Of a stretch of DNA of 64,000 nucleotides, positions 1 to 8,426 are shown piece after piece. Source of the DNA: Brevinematales bacterium (GTDB lineage Bacteria > Spirochaetota > Brevinematia > Brevinematales > Thermospiraceae); assembly GCA_026417555.1 (NCBI GenBank), contig JAOADA010000002.1, positions 62,001-126,000 on the forward strand, written 5' to 3'. The notes under the pieces were generated by a model. That model saw only the letters and a program-made list of their open reading frames with translations, ran no database searches and was not told the DNA's origin. Every line of letters begins with the position of its first letter. Positions within the stretch are counted from its first letter, which is position 1. Made by a program: the position numbers and the translations under genes.

Positions 1-455
1 TTCTCGATGAGATTCGTGACATACCCATTCTCATCCATCATCACCACCCCAAAGCGTCTTGGATCAGGAACACTCATCACCCCCAGCATATTGTCCTGAG
101 CCCCGATAATAGAGGAAAGATGCGCATTAAAAATAATATCTCCCAAAAGAATAACTACATCCTCATCATGTTCAAAAAGATTTCTTGCCTGATAAATCGC
201 GTGTCCCAGTCCTTTAAACTCCGTCTGACGAACAAACTTCATAGGAAAAGAATAGTGACTCTTGATGAAACTTTTGATCTGATCCCCCAGATGCCCAATG
301 ATAAACACCATCTCAGAGAAATTGAGAGAAAGACACTGAGAGAGAATATAATCAATAATCGGCTTGCCTGCTACACGAATAAGCGACTTTGGGGTCACAT
401 GGGTATGGGGTCTCAAACGACTTCCCACCCCTGCCACAGGAATAATAATCTTCAT
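1..455 (-). CDS. Sugar-phosphate nucleotidyltransferase, N-terminal part (cut by window edge)
   Basis: The reading frame starts at an ATG at 455 behind a GAGGAG ribosome site and runs off the left edge, so only the first 151 codons are visible. The N-terminus carries the nucleotidyltransferase signature: a hydrophobic strand, then GVGSRLRP and, nine residues on, PKSL. A later LLGDIIF segment fits the metal-binding GD motif. Enzymes of this family join a sugar 1-phosphate to an NTP to make NDP-sugars. Substrate (glucose-1-P with dTTP or UTP, or another sugar) cannot be told from this part. It is divergent from the arsR-like operon and has its own promoter. Confidence 0.85.
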   Translation of the reverse strand, partial: MKIIIPVAGVGSRLRPHTHVTPKSLIRVAGKPIIDYILSQCLSLNFSEMVFIIGHLGDQIKSFIKSHYSFPMKFVRQTEFKGLGHAIYQARNLFEHDEDVVILLGDIIFNAHLSSIIGAQDNMLGVMSVPDPRRFGVVMMDENGYVTNLIE

Positions 456-482
456 ATATTTCTCCTCTTTCCCCCTGAGAAT

Positions 483-511
483 ATTATAATGGAAAGGGGG
501 GATTTTGTAAA
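483..511 (-). promoter_or_regulatory. Promoter of the nucleotidyltransferase gene
   Basis: On the minus strand TTTACA (511-506) is followed after 17 bp by TATAAT (488-483). The predicted transcript starts about 20 nt before the ATG at 455. Confidence 0.65.
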
Positions 512-591
512 GGATTTGAGGGAACTGGGAAAAGGTAAAAAAAAATACTATGCCAGCAGGACAAGATTTTCCATCTTCCCTGAACAAGGAC

Positions 592-620
592 TTGATTTTT
601 TGCATCCTTTGCCTTATGAT
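592..620 (+). promoter_or_regulatory. Promoter of the ArsR/thioredoxin/permease operon
   Basis: TTGATT (592-597), 17 bp, TATGAT (615-620). The expected start of transcription is 626-628, on or next to the start codon at 628, so the mRNA may be leaderless. Confidence 0.65.
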
Positions 621-621
621 T

Positions 622-651
622 GTATATATGGACAAATATGCAAATATATCC
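622..651 (+). promoter_or_regulatory. Candidate ArsR-type operator
   Basis: An imperfect inverted repeat, arms 622-634 and 639-651, with 9 of 13 positions matching (core ATATAT plus outer positions). It covers the expected transcription start and the start codon of the ArsR-family gene, where autorepression would be effective. Binding is inferred from position and symmetry only. Confidence 0.4.
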
Positions 652-1050
652 CCATCTCACCCGGTGGTCTTATGGAAGGTTTTAAGTGACGCTACTCGAT
701 TCCGGATTGTCAAACTTCTTCTCCAGGCTGAGTGGCTGTACGTATGCGAGATCGCAGATATTCTGTCTCTCCCTTTTTATACCATCTCCCGACACCTCAA
801 AGAACTCAAATTCTCCGGTCTCATCCAGGAAAAGAGAGAAGGAAGGTTTATCCAGTATTTTCTTGTTCGCAGAGAGACCCCATACGAACAAAAACTCCTT
901 GAGATAATCGAGGTGTTTGAGGATGAAACAACCCACACAGACAGCCTGGCCCTTCACAAACGCCTTCTCCTAAGAAAGTCAAATACCTGTTCTCTTTCTC
1001 ACCCCCTTGAGACACCCACCATATCTGAAAAAAGGAGGAAAAAACCATGA
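628..1050 (+). CDS. ArsR/SmtB-family winged-helix repressor
   Basis: A 140-residue protein with an ArsR-type fold: LSDATRFRIVKLLL near residues 19-32, then the helix-turn-helix ending in SRHLKELKFSGLI and a wing. Such repressors leave DNA when they bind metal, metalloid or a redox signal. There is one cysteine in the usual sensing helix (WLYVCEI) and one near the C-terminus, so the classical arsenite ELCVC site is not complete. The frame is open further upstream, but that part lies over the promoter. I chose ATG 628, right at the predicted transcription start with no Shine-Dalgarno. The stop overlaps the next start as ATGA, so it is co-translated with the thioredoxin and permease genes. Confidence 0.85.
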   Translation: MDKYANISPSHPVVLWKVLSDATRFRIVKLLLQAEWLYVCEIADILSLPFYTISRHLKELKFSGLIQEKREGRFIQYFLVRRETPYEQKLLEIIEVFEDETTHTDSLALHKRLLLRKSNTCSLSHPLETPTISEKRRKKP

Positions 1051-1283
1051 AAATATCTATCCTCGGCAAAGGATGCCCAAATTGCCGTCGTCTTGAGGAA
1101 AACACTCGCCAAGCCCTCTCATTAGTGGGCAAAGAGGCCACCATAGAAAAAATTACCGACATGGATACCATCCTCGAATACGGGGTGATGCGAACCCCAG
1201 CTCTGGTCATTAACGAAAAGGTGGTGAGCTCTGGTACTGTCCTTTCTGTCGAGCAGATCGTTTCCCTCCTCAAAAACGAGTGA
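1047..1283 (+). CDS. Small redox-active thioredoxin-like protein (TM0996 family)
   Basis: A 78-residue protein with a thioredoxin fold and a CPNC active site at residues 10-13 directly after the first strand; the cis-proline loop is MRTPALVI. This small family is repeatedly found next to ArsR regulators and ArsP-type permeases (family knowledge). It may reduce a metal(loid) or pass it to the permease. The ATG overlaps the repressor stop codon and follows GGAGG. No signal peptide, so cytoplasmic. The substrate is unknown. Confidence 0.85.
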   Translation: MKISILGKGCPNCRRLEENTRQALSLVGKEATIEKITDMDTILEYGVMRTPALVINEKVVSSGTVLSVEQIVSLLKNE

Positions 1284-1296
1284 AAAGAAGGCTTGT

Positions 1297-2478
1297 ATGA
1301 TACTCTCGTCTTCTGAGAACAAAAGATTCTTTCTGTATATGGCTCTCTTCGTAGGAGTGTATCTTTGTCCTTTTGAGAGCCCTTCTCTCCAGAAGGCTCT
1401 TCTGGAGGCTTTTTTCATGTTAGGAGACTATGCTCGTCAGCATGTTCTTCTCTGCCTTGTGCCTGCCTTTTTTATTGCTGGGGCTATCACCGTGTTTGTA
1501 AATCAGCAGGCAGTGATTCGCTACCTTGGGCCCAAATCCCCCCCGTGGCTTGCCTACTCCGTGGCCTCTGTCTCTGGGGCTATCCTTGCTGTGTGTTCCT
1601 GTACTATCCTTCCTCTTTTCAAAGGCATCTACAAAAAGGGAGCAGGTCTTGGGCCTGCCATAAGCTTTCTTTACTCAGGCCCAGCTATCAATATTTTGGC
1701 AATTGTTCTCTCCATCAAAGTCCTTGGTTTTAGACTTGGGATAGCAAGAACAGCAGGGGCTATCCTCTTTTCAGTCATTGTTGGTTTCTTGATGCATCTT
1801 CTCTTTCGCAAAGAAGATGAAGCACGGCTTGCTGATGAACGTCTTTTTGCCGTTTCTTCTCACACCATGCCAAGAAAACTCTGGCAGGATGCCCTTTATC
1901 TTTTCATTATGGTAGGGATTCTCGTTTCGCTCAATTGGACTCCTTCCAGGGGAAATATCGTCTTTTGGGACACCATCTACCAAAACAAATGGATCATCAC
2001 CAGTATACTTGGCATCATGCTTCTTCTCATGCTTTGGCGATGGTTTAGCAAGGAAGAACGTGTGGATTGGATAGTGGCCACAAGGGATTTTTCCCTTCAG
2101 ATCCTTCCCTTACTTTTTTGGGGAATCCTTCTTGCTGGTTTTCTCCTCGGTCGTCCTGGGCAAGAAGCCCTCATCCCCTCTCAGTGGGTATCTTCATTGG
2201 TAGGGGGAAACTCATTCCAGGCAAACTTTTTTGCCTCTCTCGTGGGGGCTTTGATGTACTTTGCCACACTGACAGAAATCCCTATCCTTCAGGGACTGTT
2301 AGGTTCAGGTATGGGACAAGGTCCAGCTCTTGCCCTTCTTTTGGCTGGCCCATCGCTTTCCCTTCCCTCACTTATGGTTATCTGGGGGGAACTCGGGGCA
2401 AAGAAAACCCTTGCCTACCTTGTTCTCGTTGTCATACTTTCCACTCTCGCTGGTTGGTTTTTTGGGATGATCCCATAA
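1297..2478 (+). CDS. ArsP/DUF318-family permease
   Basis: A 393-residue inner-membrane protein with about ten hydrophobic segments in two repeated halves. It has the family hallmark CSCTILPL near residues 100-107, followed by SGPAINI. The second half has a matching conserved stretch with TEIPI and AGPSLSLPS. Relatives export organoarsenicals (ArsP) or copper and zinc (SO_0444 type). The operon with an ArsR regulator and a CxxC thioredoxin supports detoxifying efflux, but the ion is not predictable. The ATG at 1297 follows an AAGAAGG site 13 bp after the thioredoxin gene. No clear terminator follows. Confidence 0.85.
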   Translation: MILSSSENKRFFLYMALFVGVYLCPFESPSLQKALLEAFFMLGDYARQHVLLCLVPAFFIAGAITVFVNQQAVIRYLGPKSPPWLAYSVASVSGAILAVCSCTILPLFKGIYKKGAGLGPAISFLYSGPAINILAIVLSIKVLGFRLGIARTAGAILFSVIVGFLMHLLFRKEDEARLADERLFAVSSHTMPRKLWQDALYLFIMVGILVSLNWTPSRGNIVFWDTIYQNKWIITSILGIMLLLMLWRWFSKEERVDWIVATRDFSLQILPLLFWGILLAGFLLGRPGQEALIPSQWVSSLVGGNSFQANFFASLVGALMYFATLTEIPILQGLLGSGMGQGPALALLLAGPSLSLPSLMVIWGELGAKKTLAYLVLVVILSTLAGWFFGMIP

Positions 2479-2573
2479 TAGACAAAATACGCTGTACCAT
2501 AGCTATCCACTTTTCAGGAAAAACCTTTTCTTTGCTCTCGCCAAATTCGTGAGTAGCACACCATCCTCAGAAC

Positions 2574-2602
2574 TTGCTCTTTTTGAAAAAAAATGCTATA
2601 CT
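2574..2602 (+). promoter_or_regulatory. Promoter of the lipoprotein gene
   Basis: TTGCTC (2574-2579), 17 bp, TATACT (2597-2602); a second TATACT overlaps at 2602-2607. The region 2479-2631 otherwise holds nothing I can identify. Confidence 0.6.
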
Positions 2603-2631
2603 ATACTTTCCAAAGATCGATTGGAAGGAGT

Positions 2632-3318
2632 ATGTCTATGAGAATACCCGCCCTCCCCTTTTTTCTTGTGATGGTGCTAAGTATAGCAGGATGTTATAAT
2701 ATCGACAGGGTCCGTCCCCACAACATAGCAAGCTATATGCAAAAATATCCCGATCGCGGTATTATCTACCTCACTTACAGTTATGAAAATCCCAAGGGAG
2801 AATACCTTGATGCCCTTGGTATCTACCGATTCCTCTGGAACTACAAACAACCCCAGGAAACCTATTATCTGCTTGAGATGGAAAACACCAAAAGTAACGA
2901 AATGGTAGTCTATTATACTGCCCCTACCGTGATTAATCCTGTTGACTTTGTGATTAGTAACACTACATTCGCTACCACCATGCTTAGACATATCTTCCCT
3001 GAACAACCCCTCTATGTGCAAAGTGGAGAGATTGTCTATCTTGGCCATATCTATATCCATATCACCAACAGCAAAGTAGGATTTCTCCCCACCACAAGCT
3101 ACAAACTTTTCTGGGAAGATAGAGAGGCTACCGACAAGGATGCTTTTTTCAAAAGCTTCCCTCAACTCTCCAACTGGGTATGGAGAAAACAGATAGTGCA
3201 GCTTTACGTCTCACAAAAAAGTGCCACTCCTGAAACCCGTCCACAACCATCCACCCCTCCTCCCCAGGTTATCTATGTCACAAACGTGGTGGTCATCACC
3301 AATACAACAAACCAATAA
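2632..3318 (+). CDS. Predicted lipoprotein of unknown function
   Basis: A 228-residue protein with a short basic start, a hydrophobic stretch and a lipobox SIAGC with Cys 21, so it is probably lipidated after signal peptidase II cleavage. The body is rich in beta-strand-like Tyr/Ile/Val segments. The C-terminus has a proline-rich linker (around residue 205) and a Thr/Val/Asn-rich tail. I do not recognise the family. I chose ATG 2632, just after GGAAGGAG; the upstream ORF extension lies over the -10 box. It is a single-gene unit with its own promoter and a strong terminator. The periplasmic or surface face of the membrane cannot be decided. Confidence 0.75.
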   Translation: MSMRIPALPFFLVMVLSIAGCYNIDRVRPHNIASYMQKYPDRGIIYLTYSYENPKGEYLDALGIYRFLWNYKQPQETYYLLEMENTKSNEMVVYYTAPTVINPVDFVISNTTFATTMLRHIFPEQPLYVQSGEIVYLGHIYIHITNSKVGFLPTTSYKLFWEDREATDKDAFFKSFPQLSNWVWRKQIVQLYVSQKSATPETRPQPSTPPPQVIYVTNVVVITNTTNQ

Positions 3319-3326
3319 GATTTTTT

Positions 3327-3371
3327 CCCCTGTATAGATCCCGGAGGGCATCTATACAGGGGGTTTCTCTT
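3327..3371 (+). terminator. Rho-independent terminator after the lipoprotein gene
   Basis: A perfect 13-bp stem (3327-3339 with 3350-3362) with a 10-nt loop, followed by GTTTCTCTT. It lies 9 bp after the stop codon. Confidence 0.8.
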
Positions 3372-3436
3372 AACCCTTTTTCTTTTTCTGCAAACCACAT
3401 GCCCATCGTAAAACCGTTTGTCTTGAAACAAAAAAG

Positions 3437-3465
3437 TTGACTTTTTTTTCCTCTCTTAGTATGAT
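3437..3465 (+). promoter_or_regulatory. Promoter of the PilZ gene
   Basis: TTGACT (3437-3442), 17 bp, TATGAT (3460-3465), followed by a very strong AAAGGAGGT ribosome site at 3474-3482. Confidence 0.7.
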
Positions 3466-3487
3466 ATCCTTGCAAAGGAGGTGGATC

Positions 3488-4228
3488 ATGAAGGCGCTTC
3501 TCTATGCCTACAATCCAGAGTATGCCAAAGAACTGGCCATTCGGCTTATCCCTTTTGGTATCGAGGCTATACCCTGCTCTGAAACAGAGGATATCCTTGC
3601 CCAAAAATGCGATGATGAATCCCCTTTTCATCTCATTTTTACCGAAAAAACGGAAAAAGATTTCATCAGCAAACTCAAAGAAAAGTACCAAACTCCCCAT
3701 ACCATTGTTCTTAGTTCCAAGGATCTACCCCCTGCTGAATTAAAAGAACTTGTTCCCCTAGGAATTACTACTGTGATGCGGCTTAAAAACCAACCAGATG
3801 CCATGGTAGAGGAGATTGTCCAATTCATCGTTTCCCACAATATTCGCTCAAACGACAAACGCCTCCATATCCGTGTCCAACCTCAACCCCATGAGACAGC
3901 CACAGCCTCTGTCTTTCTCAAAAAAATGACTCGGTTTGTACGAGGTAAGATTCTGGATATCAGTGCTGGTGGGTTTGCTTTGCTCGCTGACGATACCCTC
4001 GAAATCAGTCTTCTCACACCAGGAGAACTCTACGACAATGTCATCCTTAGTCTCAACGGAAGAGAAATAAAAACCGTAGCCAAGATGATTGTGCGACGAG
4101 ACGTCATTGCCGGTTTCAAGTTCGAAAATGTCGAGCCTAAAGAAATGTTAGAGATTGCTTCCTATATTTACAACCACCTTGAAGATAACTATCGCCGAAA
4201 ACTTCGGGCAATGATGAATGACAACTAA
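3488..4228 (+). CDS. PilZ-domain c-di-GMP receptor with a pseudo-receiver N-terminus
   Basis: A 246-residue cytoplasmic protein. Residues 1-120 look like a response-regulator receiver fold, but the strand that should end in the phosphorylated Asp reads LIFTEKTE, so phosphorylation is unlikely. Residues 125-235 form a PilZ domain with both c-di-GMP contact motifs: RLHIR (RxxxR) and DISAGG (DxSxxG). PilZ proteins change motility or envelope output when they bind c-di-GMP. Start ATG 3488 is fixed by the ideal ribosome site just before it. The gene stands alone and converges on truD. Two HD-GYP genes and a degenerate GGDEF protein in this window could belong to the same signalling network. Confidence 0.8.
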   Translation: MKALLYAYNPEYAKELAIRLIPFGIEAIPCSETEDILAQKCDDESPFHLIFTEKTEKDFISKLKEKYQTPHTIVLSSKDLPPAELKELVPLGITTVMRLKNQPDAMVEEIVQFIVSHNIRSNDKRLHIRVQPQPHETATASVFLKKMTRFVRGKILDISAGGFALLADDTLEISLLTPGELYDNVILSLNGREIKTVAKMIVRRDVIAGFKFENVEPKEMLEIASYIYNHLEDNYRRKLRAMMNDN

Positions 4229-4315
4229 ACATTCTCCCCCCAACAAAGCCCTATGCGTTGCTTTCTCTGGGGCACAGGGGAAAAAACAAGCCGCCCCAAG
4301 AAAAGCAAATGTTTT

Positions 4316-5440
4316 TTACGAACCATGACAAAGAAATTTGAGCACCAACGTGGCATAACTTCCTGGTGGAAGAGAAAGCTCAAGGGAGAATCTCCAAAAA
4401 CCAGGGAAACACTCATCCTCAGACCATTCACTTCGTAATATGTGGGGATACACCCAAAAATCCCGTTTTTTGGCATGGACCGTGACTCCATAAATACCCC
4501 TCACTTTAAGATCAGAAAGAGATACCCCTTCTTCGATCAATACCCTTTCCATGTAGGGATCAAGCACCGGAACATCATAGGCCACTATCCATCCTTCTCT
4601 CTCAGAAAAAGTGACCTCTTCCGTAGGGAAAAAGAGACTTCCCTCTTTGCTCGAGAGATACACCCCCTTCTTCCCTTCCAGACGTAGGGAGAGCCCTCGA
4701 TTAAAAAGAAACGAGAGGTACGCATTCGCCACCAGGAGAAGATAACGATGATCAAGAAGCCCTACCGCATGACGAAATCCCTTTTCATGCCCCTCTTTCG
4801 CAAGAAAAGAAAAAACCCTCACCCCTACCTTCCAAGAATGGGTTTCAGAGAGAACAAGACACCGTTTCCAATCCCCCCATGATCGAGAAAGACGTTCTTG
4901 AAGCTTCTTTGGGGCATGGGTTCGTATATACGAGCAAAGCACCCTTTCCATTCTTCCTAGAAAGAGATTTTTTCCCACCCATTCCCCCTCCTCATAAGAC
5001 CCAAACCGCTGATCATCAAAGTAGTTGGGCATACCACAATGCTGCAAAAACTCCAGACGCCTCTCAAGCAGGGTCTTTTCCTCTTCTGAAACCTGCCGTA
5101 TCACAAGCACAAATTCATTGGAGAGAAGATCTTGGGCACTGAGGGGTTCATGGCAATATCCCACAAACCGAAGGATGACATCTTTCTCCTGTGGAAGATC
5201 CTTCACATGAGCTGGAACACTCATATATTGAAAGGTATGGGCGTGGGTATCCTTTATTCCAGCAATACCTATAGCTCGAGAAGGAAGCCTCCACCTGCGC
5301 TGAAGCCTTTGCAAGACCTCCAACGTTTCTCTGCCTTTTTTCTCAAGAAGAAGCACCCGAAATTTTCCCTCGGGGACAATCACACCCTCTTTAAGGCGCT
5401 CTGAAACCACAAAATCTTCTATCGTGTACTTATACCGCAT
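4316..5440 (-). CDS. truD: tRNA pseudouridine(13) synthase TruD
   Basis: A 374-residue protein matching TruD. It has the catalytic GIKDTHA motif (Asp 64, equivalent to Asp 80 in E. coli) and the conserved NYFDDQRFG, where most members have NYFGxQRFG. TruD isomerises U13 in tRNA-Glu. Its length is normal for the family. The start lies 2 bp after the mnmA stop, so it is the last gene of a fliO-like/mnmA/truD operon on the minus strand. Pairing with mnmA makes a tRNA-modification pair. The 87 bp to the convergent PilZ gene contain no convincing terminator. Confidence 0.9.
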   Translation of the reverse strand: MRYKYTIEDFVVSERLKEGVIVPEGKFRVLLLEKKGRETLEVLQRLQRRWRLPSRAIGIAGIKDTHAHTFQYMSVPAHVKDLPQEKDVILRFVGYCHEPLSAQDLLSNEFVLVIRQVSEEEKTLLERRLEFLQHCGMPNYFDDQRFGSYEEGEWVGKNLFLGRMERVLCSYIRTHAPKKLQERLSRSWGDWKRCLVLSETHSWKVGVRVFSFLAKEGHEKGFRHAVGLLDHRYLLLVANAYLSFLFNRGLSLRLEGKKGVYLSSKEGSLFFPTEEVTFSEREGWIVAYDVPVLDPYMERVLIEEGVSLSDLKVRGIYGVTVHAKKRDFWVYPHILRSEWSEDECFPGFWRFSLELSLPPGSYATLVLKFLCHGS

Positions 5441-5442
5441 GG

Positions 5443-6489
5443 CTACGTCTCAAGGATGGTTTTCTCAATGATACCAGAAGCTATCACCCTCTCCCCTCGA
5501 AAAAGAACCCCTAGTTGTCCAGGAGTCACAATCTCCGCCGGTTTTTCCAAAGAGAGAAAAAGACGATCCCCATCCCATTTTACTATACCCCCAATACGCT
5601 CACTTTGATACCGAAGCTGAATCTCATAAAAACCTTCCTCAAACGATGACACCAGACTATTGATATCCCGAAGCCAAACCTGACGACTCTTCGGCATCTC
5701 TCCCAAGAAAATATTCCCTGTGTTGGCGTCCATCTCTCGAATATAGAGACGTTTTCCAACCGAGACCCCAAGCCCCCGTCTCTGGCCAAGAGAGTAAAGG
5801 GCAAGCCCCTCATGCTTTCCAACTACTCGTCCCTCATAGAAAAAATCTCCTCTCTGAAGACAAACCCCATGAGAAAGAAGATACTCTCGATAATCCCCCG
5901 GTACAAAACAGATATCCTGACTCTCATTTTTCGTGGCGGAAAGAGGCATACCACTTTTGGCCACAACCTCGCGAACCTCATGTTTGCTTTTTTCTCCCAG
6001 GGGAAAAATCACATACGAAAACATTTCCCTGGGCACATACGCAAGAAAATACGCCTGATCCTTGGCCCTATCTTTTCCCCGATAGAGCCCAATATCCTCC
6101 CCCTCCCGAAGCACACGGGCATAATGCCCCGTAGCCACCATATCAGCCCCCCGACTCAGTGCCTCCTCGACCAAAGCCCCAAATTTGATAAACCGATTAC
6201 ACATCACACAAGGATTGGGAACGCGTGCCTTCTCATACCCCTCTACAAAATACCGGATCACCCTCACCTCAAAGACATCCTTAAGATCCACTACGTGATG
6301 AGCAATCCCAAGAAATCGACATACCCTCTTTGCTGCCTCGATCTCTTCAAGACTGCAGCATTTCTTGGTCCCTTCCTCAAAAGCAGCAACAAAGGTGATG
6401 CCTTCAACCTGATATCCCGATTGCAACAAAAGATACGCTGCGGCAGAGCTATCCACCCCACCGCTCATTCCAACAAAGACACGTTTCAT
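5443..6489 (-). CDS. mnmA: tRNA-specific 2-thiouridylase MnmA
   Basis: A 348-residue cytoplasmic enzyme that thiolates U34 of Lys, Glu and Gln tRNAs using persulfide sulfur and ATP. The PP-loop SGGVDSS is at residues 9-15. The two catalytic cysteines are visible: Cys 97 in NPCVMCN and Cys 194 in SQDICF. The GQRRGLG segment of the central domain is also present. An extra Cys-Cys pair at residues 44-45 is not part of the known mechanism. The ATG overlaps the upstream fliO-like stop codon as ATGA, which implies translational coupling to a flagellar gene. Confidence 0.95.
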   Translation of the reverse strand: MKRVFVGMSGGVDSSAAAYLLLQSGYQVEGITFVAAFEEGTKKCCSLEEIEAAKRVCRFLGIAHHVVDLKDVFEVRVIRYFVEGYEKARVPNPCVMCNRFIKFGALVEEALSRGADMVATGHYARVLREGEDIGLYRGKDRAKDQAYFLAYVPREMFSYVIFPLGEKSKHEVREVVAKSGMPLSATKNESQDICFVPGDYREYLLSHGVCLQRGDFFYEGRVVGKHEGLALYSLGQRRGLGVSVGKRLYIREMDANTGNIFLGEMPKSRQVWLRDINSLVSSFEEGFYEIQLRYQSERIGGIVKWDGDRLFLSLEKPAEIVTPGQLGVLFRGERVIASGIIEKTILET

Positions 6490-7034
6490 CAGAGTTTTTT
6501 GAGCCTGTCCTTCTGGCTCTTAATATATTGAGTTCTATCCACCTTTTTGACAAAAGGAAACATCTCCATAAGGTTCATAAACTCTTGAGGCTTTGGTTTA
6601 AGGGTATCTTTGTGAAGTTCAATATAATCAATGGTTTCTCTATCCACAATCTTGTCAAGAAGCCGCACCCCTCCATCCCCACTGGTCGCTACAAGATAAT
6701 AATTGGCTCCCACCTTAATCACCTCTATATATCCCCCAAGCCCAGTTTGTTTGACAGCAATCACTTCAATGAAGGTCGCATCCTCGGTTGTTTCTACCGC
6801 ACTCTTTTTCACAAAATAACGAACAAGAAAAAACCCCCCAACGGCAAAAACACTGGTGTAGAAAAAGATTTTCACCACCACCCAGAACCACCCACCCCCT
6901 TCTGTTTTCACCACTTGCGTGTTCTCCTCTTGATAAAAACGATCAAGAAAACCATTGGTCTCTATATTGGTGTTGACCTGAGCATGCACAAACAACGGCA
7001 GTCCTAATAGCAAAGCAAGAAGAAATTTTTGCAT
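6489..7034 (-). CDS. fliO: FliO-like flagellar export-gate assembly protein
   Basis: A 181-residue membrane protein. It has a cleavable-looking signal (LLALLLGLPLFVHA), a short periplasmic stretch, a transmembrane helix around residues 50-72, and a cytoplasmic FliO/FliZ-type domain. That domain has the pattern IEVIAVKQTGLGGYIEVIKV followed by YYLVATSGDGGVRLLD. FliO helps assemble the FliP ring of the flagellar type III export gate. It is usually beside fliP and fliQ, but here it leads an operon with mnmA and truD. The start at 7034 follows GAGGAGG. Identity rests on topology and a weakly conserved domain, so it is less certain than its neighbours. Confidence 0.65.
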   Translation of the reverse strand: MQKFLLALLLGLPLFVHAQVNTNIETNGFLDRFYQEENTQVVKTEGGGWFWVVVKIFFYTSVFAVGGFFLVRYFVKKSAVETTEDATFIEVIAVKQTGLGGYIEVIKVGANYYLVATSGDGGVRLLDKIVDRETIDYIELHKDTLKPKPQEFMNLMEMFPFVKKVDRTQYIKSQKDRLKKL

Positions 7035-7076
7035 GCGCCTCCTCCTCGATGCAAAACACCCTTTTTTCTTTCTTCT

Positions 7077-7105
7077 ACTATAAAGCAAAAAAAAAGAAAA
7101 AGCAA
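7077..7105 (-). promoter_or_regulatory. Promoter of the fliO-mnmA-truD operon
   Basis: On the minus strand TTGCTT (7105-7100), 17 bp of T-rich spacer, TATAGT (7082-7077). The region 7106-7223 beyond it shows nothing clear. Confidence 0.6.
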
Positions 7106-7223
7106 CCATCACAAGGACCTTTCACCCTATACCAAATCTCTCCCCTACAAAAAATCCTCTCAACCAACAGGTGTCCCTTTCTTCCCTCCAGTTTGACAAA
7201 AAACACAGAGGTTTTTCCCCTTC

Positions 7224-8426
7224 CTAGATCCCCTGAGAGACTATAGTGGTGAGAACATCAATCACCGTTTCTATATCCTCAGGGGTATGCGAAGAAGAAA
7301 GAGGCAAACTTATCTCTCCCTCGTAAAAGGCCTGGGTCACAGGAAAATCCTTTGCGGTATACCCAAGAGAGCGATAGGCGGGATGAGAATAGAGGGGGAT
7401 AAAATGAACATTGGCCTGAATACCCGCCAAAGCAAGATGTTTGAGAAGCGGATCACGCCAGCCAGGAGGAACTCTCAGAGGATAAAGATGATACGATGGT
7501 TCTCCCTCCCAAGGAGGATGAAAGGGGATTTTCACAAGGGGATGATTGGCAAACGCTTGATTATATCTCTGGGTATAGGCTTTTCTCCGAGCAAGCATGC
7601 TCTCATAGCGCCCCAACTGAGAAAGCCCTATAGCAGAAGCAATATCTGTCAGATTGCATTTGTACCCCGGAAGCTCTATAGCGTAATACCACCCTCCTCC
7701 CTCATATTTCTCACGAGCCGTCTTGTTCTGTCCATGAAGCATGAGAAGTCGAAGCCCTTTTTCTATCCTCTCATCGTAGGCTTGAAGCTTGTCTGACCAT
7801 GTCACACATCCACCCTCTGCGGTAGTCAAATTCTTGACGGCATGAAAAGAAAACACACTGACATCGGCTACAGCCCCAACTCTTTTTCCCTTATACGTTG
7901 CTCCCAAACTATGGGCCGCATCAGCCATCACAAGGATCCTTCCCAACCACTCCTGAGGGGTATTTCTTTTAGGACGAAAGTACCCACGAGAAGCAGAGGC
8001 CAGTTCAAGAAGTCTCTCGTAATCTGCACTCCATCCTCCATAATCAACGGCAAGGATAGCCTTGGTGCGTTTCGTGATCGCTTTGGCTACCAAAGAAGGG
8101 TGAATATGGTATGTGCCTGGTTCAATATCTACAAGGACAGGTTTTGCCCCCACATGAAGAATCACATTCAGGGTCGCAGCAAAGGTCAGGGGGGTCGTAA
8201 TCACCTCATCCCCCGGGCCTATACCCCAGAGTCGGAGCACCATTTCCATACCTGCTGTCGCGGAATTCATACACACCACCCGAGACACTCCAAGGAAGCG
8301 GGCTAATTCCTCCTCAAAGCGCTGAGTGACTGGTCCTGTGGTGATCCATCCCGAACGAAGAACATCCGTGACGGCCTGAATCTCCTTTTCTGTAATATCC
8401 GGCGGAGAAAACGAGACCTTTCTCAT
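7224..8426 (-). CDS. DegT/DnrJ/EryC1-family PLP sugar aminotransferase
   Basis: A 400-residue PLP enzyme that aminates a keto-sugar nucleotide. The Schiff-base lysine is in SFHAVKNLTTAEGG, and the PLP-phosphate contact region and DAAHSLGA (Asp stacking on the cofactor) are present. It follows a PglF-like dehydratase whose stop overlaps its start as ATGA. Together they would convert UDP-GlcNAc to a UDP-4-amino-4,6-dideoxysugar, as PglF/PglE or PseB/PseC do. The product may decorate flagellin, lipid-linked glycan or surface polysaccharide. The ATG at 8426 is preferred over an upstream alternative because of the coupling. The regiochemistry is an inference. Confidence 0.85.
   Translation of the reverse strand: MRKVSFSPPDITEKEIQAVTDVLRSGWITTGPVTQRFEEELARFLGVSRVVCMNSATAGMEMVLRLWGIGPGDEVITTPLTFAATLNVILHVGAKPVLVDIEPGTYHIHPSLVAKAITKRTKAILAVDYGGWSADYERLLELASASRGYFRPKRNTPQEWLGRILVMADAAHSLGATYKGKRVGAVADVSVFSFHAVKNLTTAEGGCVTWSDKLQAYDERIEKGLRLLMLHGQNKTAREKYEGGGWYYAIELPGYKCNLTDIASAIGLSQLGRYESMLARRKAYTQRYNQAFANHPLVKIPFHPPWEGEPSYHLYPLRVPPGWRDPLLKHLALAGIQANVHFIPLYSHPAYRSLGYTAKDFPVTQAFYEGEISLPLSSSHTPEDIETVIDVLTTIVSQGI

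Noticed and set aside
4229-4315. Possible terminator between the PilZ gene and truD
   Set aside because: Short C-rich and G-rich runs can pair, but there is no good stem followed by a T-run on either strand.
5812-6531. 239-codon plus-strand open frame
   Set aside because: It is antisense to mnmA and shows no domain.
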